Below, in pieces: positions 55,480 to 64,000 of a DNA stretch of 64,000 nucleotides (position 1 is the first letter of the stretch; every line of letters begins with the position of its first letter). Under the pieces are notes generated by a model, which saw only the letters and a list, made by a program, of their open reading frames with translations, was not told the origin of the DNA and searched no databases. The position numbers and the translations under genes are program-made. This stretch comes from Deinandra increscens subsp. villosa (taxonomy: Eukaryota; Streptophyta; Magnoliopsida; Asterales; Asteraceae): NCBI GenBank assembly GCA_039602395.1, contig JBCNJP010000023.1:23309467-23373466 (forward strand). Direction: 5' to 3'.

Positions 55480-58176
55480 CACATTATATCCTATTTTTCT
55501 ATGTGACAATGTGTCACGTGATTACGCCTAACATTTCTATTATTTTATGTGAGTTCACACGTATTGTTAAGATTTCATGATTATCATTTTATGTGAACTC
55601 AAAGCGTAGGTTTATGAAATTATATTCATGATTTTTGTGAATTAATCATGGTATGCACCGTATAAATGTCGTTCGTTAGATATGTTTGTCATACACCGTA
55701 TATTCACCGTTTAAGCATTCTCCGTTAACTCCGTTAGAGTTTGTTAACGGTGTGTAACCGTGAGGGACCGATCTTGTCATTACTGAAACTTGTTTTCTAT
55801 TTAGTCAACTCAGGGATGGATCCTGCCATTAATAAAAACTTGATGCCTTGTTATGCAAGTTAGGAAGGACCACCTCTGCAAATTGCTAAAATTCGATTTA
55901 GTCGTCGTGAAAGAAACAACCGACGCTTACACTCTAGAAACCGTCCTATCTTTAATACCTGATATCACTCATTGTCGGTTACAAAACGATCGATATCACA
56001 TCAGCGATGGCCACATTCATTTTTACAGAAAGTTCCAAACATCGCCTCATCTCACCCTCAGACGCTCTCGATCAAGTTCGAAGAATCCGAGCACCTCCGT
56101 TCGCGTTTTGGTCCATTCCAGCCACTGCTGATCACCAGCGTTCGGTCCTCTTCGACCTTCTGCAAGTTGCTGATCGACCGCCTGCAGCTTTGGCTCAACC
56201 CACTGTCATCACAAAGCACCGCCGGAGAGAAAGACCATGATCGAGTCGTCATTCGTATAAACTGTCGTTGTCCATCGGACTCCTGTTTTCATCTCCACTT
56301 GAGGTATGAGTGTTCTGGTTCAGAGTCGTGTGCGATTGTAGGGTTATTTGAGCTTCTGTAATTTTTATTTTTGACTATTCATGGTGTCGGGTGCGTAGGG
56401 TTTCGGGTGAGGGAGATGACACCCGACCCATATAGTTAAAGTATTTGGTTAAGCATTTCATAATCAATAGGATGATTTGGCCGGATGGTTGTTTCCTTGG
56501 TATGGGTAGCTGTGGTCGCGTGTTCTAAACCCGGTCACATCCGTTTTCTTTTTACATCATTTATTTGCCTAGTTTGCTCAAAATGTTATCATATAAAAGC
56601 ATTACAAACCAAATTTCCACAACAAAACGGGTCTATTCCAATTGTTAGACACATTGTTTGCCACTCAAAGGGTGCGGGTTCGATCCGCATGTCCTATAAA
56701 ACGTTTTAAATGATTCTTTGGTTATTATTTTTGCATCCCATCCATATCGAATCGATCCCCAAGGAATCCTAAACAGGTCTTAACACCTCTTATTGTCAAA
56801 CATGTTGTTTATTAATCAAAACACCGTATTGTTGAATCGTCAAGACAAATTCTTATATTTTATCCGGTTATTTGTTCATTTAAAAGTCGCTCAAAACTAG
56901 TTATGCCATATTATGATGTAAATAAATATACATGTCCATGATGATGTTTATCAAATATCGTTATTCGAGATTTTGCTCGTTTTAGTGATTTATCACTTGA
57001 CATCTCGTATCGTTTTAAATAAATATAAATGTTTTATTTGACCAAAGTACCTACAATTTATATAATTAATCATGTACATTTTTCGGGAAAATATCAATGA
57101 GCTTACAAACGTTTTTTTTTATGAATACGTGTCGATTTTGGAAACTGACACACATCGAGTTAATGGCATTGTTGTTAAACACCGTCGTCTAGTTGTGTCA
57201 TTGGTATTCTAGATTCCCACTTACAAATGTATACTCGTTAGGTGATTGATTGCTTTCGCAAGACCCGTCCTTGCTAATTGCTGTTATTATTTATCTGGAT
57301 TTGCTATGCACCCAAAGGTGAGTTTCACGGCCCCTTTTTACCTATTTTAATCCTGTTGGGGGAGATTAACATGCAAACACTTGAACTGTTAGATAATTAT
57401 ATCGCCTGAATGATAGTGGCACACTTATGATAAAGTCCTCACTTTTAGAGTTACTGTCAATGTGACATCAGCGGGAACTTATTTGGTAGATCTACTGGGC
57501 CTGACAAGCCCCACCCGGGTCATTCGCGCTGACTCGATTGGATATCGAACGGGTGTTATATACTTCTTAGTCTTAACGAGGCACAATTGAACTGTCGAGC
57601 TTCAGTAACTGGATAGCTAGTTTATCTAGTCAAACGTGCACTGATTTCTTGAAAATAGCCTAGCTAGCTATTGATATATTATCTGGATTTTATTAACTGA
57701 ACTTGAGCATGAACTTGAACTGTTGTTGAACAGTCAACCTAGAACTTAAACATGAACTGTCGAGGAACAGTTGATTTACACTGAACTGGGACTGTTGTTG
57801 AACAGTCGATTTACATTAACTGGAACTGTTTTTGAACTGATAAACCTGTGAACTCACCAACCTTTGTGTTGACACTTTTTAGCATGTTATTTCTCAGGTT
57901 GCAGATGTTCGAGTATCACGAGTACGCATGCATGAGTCTTGAAACACTTTTAATTTCTTTGAACAAGCCACGTCACATTGGGTGACAAAGAATTTACATA
58001 AGTACTTTTATTGTATTTACGCTTCCGCGTTTGTAAAACTCTAATTATATATTTTAATGAAATATGAAACGTTTTTATTAATTATTGGTCCTTTGGTGTA
58101 ACTAATGGACGGCGATCCTGGTTTGTCACGCTCCCTACGGCGCGTTATCGCGCGTGGGATTTTTGAGGGTGTGACA
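55197..58176 (+). repeat. 3' LTR of the LARD (2,980 bp)
   Basis: The same sequence as 47006-49979, apart from microsatellite length and a couple of substitutions. All small ORFs in the left LTR recur here unchanged. Confidence 0.95.
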
Positions 58177-58233
58177 GGAGACATTCTGCAAAATTTCTTA
58201 TCAAGAGAATAAGAATTTATTTAATCAGTAAAT

Positions 58234-59163
58234 TTATACAGAAAGTTTAAGACAGGTACAGATGTCTGTACACGTGCATCTATTCTGGTCTCTGATGTGA
58301 ACAGGAGTTTTGAAGGCTTTGAATCTCGCTTCCATTTGAAGAGAGATATAAAGATGCAAAGAAGTTTGTCTTCCTGTGGATGGGAGAAAATATCCATTGG
58401 AGTCTGGAAGTCCAGAAATTGATAGTCCACCAGGAGATATTCCCTTTTGAGATACTACTTTGCTTGTTTTGATTCCCCTTGGTATTGTTTCCCAGTTTAA
58501 TGCTTGAAGGATTAATTTTGTTGAAAATCTGGGATAGAGAATGAATCTTTCATTTAAGGGTCTGTTGAGATTTCTTTGCATATGTCTCATGAGGTACAGA
58601 GAGAAATTCATTTTATGACCTTGAATGAGAGCATGCATGACACATTGAGTGTCCTCATCAGAGAGATGATGATCAGAGTATTTTGATGAGAAACAAATTT
58701 GAATTTGAGAGAAAAAATATTGCCATAGATGTGGAAGGTGAACTCTGTCAGCTTTTCCTTCATATAGATTTCCTTTGTATCCCATATCAAGAAAAGTTTT
58801 GATCACAGCATCTTGGTCAAAATGACTGGGAGCAGATGGACTGTCTTTGATTTGAAGTGCTTTTCTGATCAGATGTTGATTAAAGACAAACATTACTCCA
58901 CAGACAGATGTTCTTATTAAGGCATTGTCTCCATCCTTAACAATGAAAACAACATTCCTCCAGAATTCTTGAAGTAGGGAGTAGTTGATTGGAATATCAA
59001 GAGTTAGTGCATATCCTATGGGGTAATTTTTGAGAAATCTCATCATTGGTTGTTAGGACCAAAATCTGTTCCCACAAGGTGTATAGAGCATGAGGTTGTG
59101 AAGGTGAGGAACAGGGAATGTCGTGTTTTCAGGTAATGGTGGAGAAAGTTCTTCGAAAGACAT
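58234..59163 (-). pseudogene. Copia accessory ORF A, one nonsense codon
   Basis: The ATG at 59163 starts MSFEELSPPLPENTTFPVPH; the frame is open except for TAA at 59055-59053, followed by 270 codons from 59046. In the 270-residue part the globular region has LLQEFWRNVVF (Phe-Trp 28-29), IRKALQIKD, VIKTFLDMGYKGNL, LWQYFFSQIQICFS, MNFSLYLMRHMQ and ILYPRFSTKLI (171-174). The FW to YxRF distance is 143 residues, against 146 in ORF B. This and the matching order of motifs suggest the two are diverged duplicates. Family function unknown. A TATA-like box lies 148 bp upstream. Confidence 0.7.
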
Positions 59164-59597
<434 letters not shown>

Positions 59598-59603
59598 AAA
59601 ATT

Positions 59604-60491
59604 TTAGTTTGCAGTCATGTTTAGAATCCCCAACTTGCTTAGTAAAAATGAGAATCTCCTTTCATCTAAATGTTTAGTAAAGATATCTGCAAGCTGGAGT
59701 TCAGTTGGGACACAGTACATTTCAATGTGTCCTTTTTCAACATGAAATATAATAAAGTGATACCTGACGTCGATGTGCTTTGTCCTTGAGTGATGGACAG
59801 GATTGGATGTGATGGCGATAGCACTCTTTGAATCACATAAAATTGGTATCTTAGTAAGATTTATCTCGTAGTCTTTGAGTTGGGTCTGCATCCATATTAC
59901 TTGAGAGCAACAGCTGGCAGCAGCAACATATTCAACTTCAGCGGTTGAAGTTGATACACAATTTTGTTTCTTGGATGTCCAGCATACCAACTTACCTCCT
60001 AGCATCTGACAGTTTCCTGATGTGCTCTTTCTGTCTAGTCTACAGCCTGCATGATCAGCGTCTGAGTAGGCTGTTAGAGAAAAATCAGTATCCTTGGGAT
60101 ACCAGAGACCTAGGTCAGCTGATCCTTTTAGGTATCTAAAAACTCTTTTGACAGCTAATAGGTGAGACTCCTTGGGTTTACATTGATATCTGGCAAAGAA
60201 GCATGTGGAGAACATGATGTCAGGCCTACTTGCTGTGAGATACAGAAGTGAGCCTATCATTCCTCTGTATGTGTGCTCATCAACATTTTTACCATCTTTG
60301 TCAGCATCAATTTTCACGTTTGTGGCCATTGGTGTTTTGAATGGGGAGCAGTTTGAGAGAGAGTACTTAATGAGGAGATTTTTGATGTATTTTGCTTGAT
60401 TTATAAAAATTCCTTCTGGAGTTTGTTTAATTTGGATTCCCAAAAAATAGTTTAGTTCTCCCATCATGCTCATTTCAAAGTTTGTTGTCAT
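59604..60491 (-). pseudogene. Copia RT connection and RNase H (295 codons, open)
   Basis: It starts MTTNFEMSMMGELNYFLGIQ and ends LLSKLGILNMTAN. RNase H catalytic residues are visible: Asp144 (YSDADHAGC), Glu185 (STAEVEY) and Asp220 (LCDSKSA). HIDVRYHFI and LADIFTKHL complete the domain. This part is open to the natural stop, unlike the left copy. It is separated from the N-terminal RT by a frameshift at the active site (about 60553). Confidence 0.93.
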
Positions 60492-60547
60492 AAGTTCCTG
60501 AAATTCTTTACAAAATGATGGACACGTGGATCCAAAGATGACATTGT

Positions 60548-61420
60548 CTACATGATTTGTACAATCAAGAGATGTCCTTTTCTTTCTTTTAAAAATAATG
60601 TGGTGTCAATGGATCCCTTTTTAAAGTTAGCTGATAAAAGAAACTCAGAGAAGGTGTCGTACCATGCTCTAGGTGCTAGTTTTAGACCGTACAGAGCTCT
60701 TTTGAGTTTACAAACGTGACTTGGAAATTTTTCATTTTCAAATCCTGGTGGTTGTTCAATGTAAACTTCCTGATCAATTTTTCCATTTAAGAAGGCACAT
60801 TGAACATCCATTTGATAGACTTTGAAGCCTTCGTAGGCTGCGAAGGCTAGAAATATCCTGACAGCCTCAGGTCTTGCGACTGGGGCAAAGGTTTCATCGT
60901 AGTCTAATCCCTCTTGTTGATAATATCCTTTGGCTAGAAGCCTAGCTTTGTTTCTAATAATGGTACCTTCTTCGTCTGTTTTATTTCGAAAAACCCATTT
61001 AGTTCCTATAACATATTTGTTGTTAGGTCTTGGAACTAAATTCCACACATTATTTCTTTCAATTTGTCCTAGTTCTTGTTGCATGGCTAGGATACAGTGG
61101 GGATCCTGAAGGGCTTCTTCATAAGTTTTTGGTTCTATTATACTGAGGAATCCAGCATAGAGACACTGATTGGCTGAGGCTGATCTGGTTTGGACATTTT
61201 TGTTTTGATCGCCAATGATTAAATTTATGGGATGATCTTTTGTCCATTTTGTTACTGGAGGGAGAGTGGCTAACTCTTCACTCCCAAGCATTAGGTCAGT
61301 TGTGTCAGTGTCTTGACGTTCCCCCTTAGCTGATGGACAGTCAGCTGAGTGCAAGATCTCAGTTACAGAATCATTTAGGAGCTCCGAAGTGGATTTCTGT
61401 AATGTTTCTGTAGGTTGCAC
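60548..61420 (-). pseudogene. Copia reverse transcriptase, N-terminal part, frameshifted at YVDD
   Basis: 290 codons cover the end of the linker and RT: NVWNLVPRPNNKYVIGTKWV, DETFAPVARPEAVRIFLAFA, MDVQCAFLNG (Asp205), CKLKRALYGLKLAPRAWYD, and IVQIM then a stop. One base is missing at the Tyr of the active-site box, and the box itself would read YVDN. So the enzyme is dead twice over. Confidence 0.93.
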
Positions 61421-61732
61421 CCTTTTTATTCAAGAGTTGAGAATCAGGAATTTCATTATTTTTCTCTTTTGAATGGGAATTTTCATTTTGAATCATAGTT
61501 TCTTTGCTATCTTTGTAGTGATCTTTTGTGATAGTGTTTTTGAAAGAGGAGAAAATAAAGGAAAGTTATTTTCATCATCGGAGTTTTCTTCGAAAAATTT
61601 GTGAGATGCTTCTTTTTCCTTTTCTGAGATTGTTACTTCAGGAATGCAATCTTTATTATTTGGAGATGTGGTGCTAACATGTATAGCCATTTTATCATCA
61701 CTAAATGATACATTTATACTTTCTCTTACCAC
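61421..61732 (-). pseudogene. Copia IN-RT linker, frameshifted
   Basis: Same acidic linker as in the left copy (MVRESINVSFSDDKMAIHVS, EENSDDENNFPLFSPLSK); it shifts frame near 61550 and again near 61425. Confidence 0.75.
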
Positions 61733-61919
61733 TTGAGTTTTTAGAACAAAAACTCTGTATGCTTTTGACTTGAGTGAGTATCCAATGAAGATTCCTTTGT
61801 CGACTTTTCTTATGAACTTTCCGAGGTAATCTTGATCATTTAGTATGTAGCACCTGCATCCGAAGACATGAAGAAATTTTAAGTTAGGAGTTTTCTTTAT
61901 TGATTGCTTGGTAGGGAGT

Positions 61920-62441
61920 TTAAGTGATCCTCTTGTTAATGAGAGATCTATTTTGAGTGAAGCATGCTGTTGAAATGGCTTCAGCCCAGAAGTAAATGGG
62001 AAGATTTGCCGAGGAAAGCATGGATCTGGCTGCTTCTACTAGAGTTCTGTTACTCCTTTCTACTACCCCATTTTTTTGTGGGGTCATTGGTGCAGAGAAC
62101 TCATGAGATATGCCTTTTCTGACTAGATATGTGTCTAGTTTTAAGTTTTTGAATTCGGTTCCATTGTCAGATCTTATTCTTCTTACTTTTAAATGCATTA
62201 GTTTTTGTACTCTTCTTATAAAGTTAATGATAAGATCTGTTGTTTCACTTTTTTATTTCAAAAATTCGACCCATGTATATCTGGAGAAGTCATCCACCAT
62301 AACTAGGATGTACTTCTTTCCACCAAGGCTTTCTGTGCTTATGGGTCCACAGAGATCCATGTGGATTAGCTCGAGTGGTTGACTTCCGGATATTTCTTGA
62401 AGACTTTGTGAGAAGTTTTCTTCATTTTTCCCATTTGACAA
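61920..62441 (-). pseudogene. Copia integrase, two frames
   Basis: The upstream piece (62441-62253) has HMDLCGPISTESLGGKKYIL and VMVDDFSRYTWVEFLK and then a stop. The downstream piece (62198-61920) has RRIRSDNGTEFKNL (second catalytic Asp), APMTPQKNGVVERSNRTLVE (catalytic Glu) and AARSMLSSANLPIYFWAEAI. The C-terminal domain (61733-61919) is frameshifted. Confidence 0.92.
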
Positions 62442-63099
62442 TCTTCACATATTTTTCAGATTTTGAAAAAGTGGTGGGAAGACCTTTTACCATCTTTTTA
62501 CTTGCTAGTTCAGCAATTGTTCTAAAATTTAGATGGGATAGTCTTCTGTGCCAAAGCTCAGATTCCTTGTTAGAGGATTTTGACACGAGACAGAGAGACT
62601 CATTTGAAATAAGATTGTTGAAGTTTATAAAATAGAGACTCTGATTTATTCGTTTTCCCGTTAAGTAAATTTTACTGTCGTTTAGTACAAGAAGTTCACA
62701 CTTGTTGGAGTAAAGAGTATGTTTGAAGCCTTTATTACATAATTGTCCACAGCTTAATAAGTTGTATTTTAGACCTTGGACATGTGACACATTTTCAATT
62801 GTGATTTCACCATTAGTAATGGTTCCATACCCAATGGTTTTGTATTTTATACCATCACCAAAGGTTATGGATCTTCCTTTTCTCTTCACATAATTATTTA
62901 ACAGTTTTATTTCCCCAGTCATGTGGGTAGAGCATCCAGAGTCACAATACCAGATTTGTTTAGTTTGATCCTTTTCACTGTTGTGTAAAGATTTTTCTGC
63001 AATAAAGCATAAAAGAGGTTTAAGAGTTTCCTTTTTGTGCCTTATGATTTCAGAAAACTTTATCTTAGAATGATGGGATTTGTTAGCTATGCAATCCAT
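62422..63099 (-). pseudogene. Copia protease and GAG-pre-integrase (225 codons)
   Basis: It starts MDCIANKSHHSKIKFSEIIR and has the protease motif IWYCDSGCSTHMTG, then KYNLLSCGQLCNKGF and the GAG-pre-integrase core WHRRLSHLNFRTIAELASKK. No CCHC knuckle precedes the protease. The end slips out of frame at the integrase zinc site. Confidence 0.92.
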
Positions 63100-63227
63100 C
63101 AGGGAATCATCAACTTCTTTTGGAAGGTTGGTAATTCTAGATTTCCATTATGGATGTTCCTCCCTAGCAAGCATAGGGGGTTAGCTCGTGAGCCAAGAGA
63201 TTTCCCATTGTTCTGATTTGAGGACAT
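63100..63227 (-). pseudogene. Copia gag stub, same deletion as the left copy
   Basis: The ATG at 63227 gives MSSNQNNGKSLGSRANP, then a frameshift. In the neighbouring frame the text WKSRITNLPKEVDDSLMDCI follows after a TAA, joining straight to the protease region. The capsid core and nucleocapsid are missing. Confidence 0.75.
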
Positions 63228-63264
63228 TTTAAAGAGCAGGATCTTTGAATATTGATTATTCAAT

Positions 63265-63278
63265 CTGCTCTGATACCA
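63265..63278 (-). other. Primer-binding site (tRNA-iMet)
   Basis: TGGTATCAGAGCAG on the minus strand, two bases from the LTR. Confidence 0.92.
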
Positions 63279-63280
63279 AT

Positions 63281-64000
63281 TGCTGGGTCCCTTGAAGGGC
63301 TCTTTAACAACGTTGGCACAATTTGATTTAAACAAAATAAATAAGTTGCGGAAAGTAAATCAAATTGGAAGACAGCAATTCATAAAAGGGTTATTCTATA
63401 TATCTCAAATGTAAATAATGGTTTACACGAGTTTATAGTATAACTATGTATCAACAGAAATAACTTTTCTATGGGAGTGATGTTGTAATTGCTTTGAGAA
63501 GATATTGAATTGTATGCTTGATGTCTTACTTTGTTTGGTGAAGTCAGCTTGCTATTTATAGGCAGATGTAGCAAGTTGTATTTGGATAAGGTGGTTGAGG
63601 ACGGTTGATGTTGGAGTGTGTCAGAGTATATACAGATAAATTGAACATATTCAATTTATCTCTTTTTCAACTGTCTTCAACTGCCTTCTTGATTAATGCC
63701 AAGTTGACATTCACTTTGCTTGTTCTTCACACAAAGATAGAAATTGTTCTTGTCGTAATATTTATCTTCTGATAATCCAGAACTCCTTCTGGACTCTTCT
63801 TTGAAGACTGTTGATGCTTCCCATTAGAATCTTTCTACAGAAATGAGGATTTCTGTAGATTTTAGTCTGTACAGAACTACTTCGGAATTTCCGGAGTAGT
63901 TCTTTATGAATATAGAAATCATGCAGAAATCCGTAATTCATACAGACTTTCGTATTCTTTCTCTTCTAAGGATGTGTCTTATCTTTTCTTCTAATACTTG
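63281..64000 (-). repeat. 5' LTR of the right copia element, cut by the window edge
   Basis: It begins TGCTGGGTCCC on the plus strand and follows the 42605 LTR to the last base; about 35 more bases are expected beyond 64000. TATA box (minus, 63560-63553) and the LTR palindrome (63870-63907, with one arm mutated) are present. Confidence 0.93.

Larger units (their letters stand above)
47006..58176 (+). mobile_element. Non-coding LTR retrotransposon with 3-kb LTRs (LARD-like), 11.2 kb
   Basis: LTRs 47006-49979 and 55197-58176, primer site at 49983-49995, polypurine tract before 55197, 5-bp target duplication. The two LTRs look almost identical; differences noticed are AT-repeat length (47231-47279 versus 55421-55476), one base near 48266/56463 and one near 49967. 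The 5.2-kb interior has no gag or pol. The primer site and the GGGACGAAAATTC block before the polypurine tract are typical of plant gypsy elements, so it was probably mobilised by a gypsy partner. Confidence 0.92.
47001..58181. other. Target duplication GGAGA around the nested LARD
   Basis: GGAGA at 47001-47005 precedes the left LTR and GGAGA at 58177-58181 follows the right LTR. Confidence 0.92.

Overview
This window is intergenic nuclear DNA from a plant. It consists almost entirely of nested transposable elements, and I see no intact host gene. Plant signatures are Ty1/copia and Ty3/gypsy elements with tRNA-iMet primer sites, a CACTA transposon carrying a Transposase_24 (Ptta/En/Spm) gene, a plant-type Helitron, a hAT-like MITE and a fold-back element. 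The accessory open reading frames behind the copia pol resemble, from memory, extra ORFs common in Asteraceae copia elements, so a composite (daisy-family) genome is my best but unproven guess.

Layout. 1-883: unassigned DNA with small tandem duplications. 884-5521: a decayed minus-strand copia element with only its 5' LTR, split by a 197-bp hAT-like MITE. 5552-5899: a small CACTA-type MITE. 5900-7504: the 3' end of another, plus-strand LTR element. 7505-10405: a diverged non-autonomous LTR element on the minus strand. 10406-21005: one side of a CACTA transposon whose spliced minus-strand gene stays open across nine full exons plus an exon stub. Its sixth intron holds a 5.9-kb Helitron (12573-18482) and a 0.7-kb fold-back element (18530-19204).

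21006-38378: a plus-strand Ty3/gypsy element inserted in a CACTA exon. Its 5' LTR is split by an 11.1-kb head-to-tail array (23336-34447) of a non-coding LTR element: five LTRs and four internal regions, bounded by one 5-bp target duplication (ATTAT). Its gag-pol is open for 981 codons and then runs into a 500-N assembly gap. Right of the gap (38879-42111) is a different, minus-strand LTR element whose LTR is full of ATACGGCCGTAT-like palindromes.

42605-64000: a second, larger copia element of the first family, on the minus strand. Its order is 5' LTR (63281 onward, cut by the window edge), gag stub and degenerate pol (63227-59604), accessory ORF A (59163-58234), accessory ORF B (46735-43465), polypurine tract, 3' LTR (42605-43360). 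Between ORF A and ORF B sits an 11.2-kb non-coding LTR element (47006-58176) with nearly identical 3-kb LTRs and the target duplication GGAGA.

Most notable: (1) two accessory ORFs that look like diverged copies of one domain, each behind its own TATA-like box; (2) the tandem array with a ~20-bp-spaced 12-mer that has been replaced as a set by another 12-mer in the diverged relative at 7505-10405; (3) a 37-bp palindrome shared by the copia LTR and ORF B; (4) a CACTA gene whose phase-0 exons remain open around a 6.9-kb nested intron; (5) a gag deletion shared by both copia copies, which points to movement in trans.
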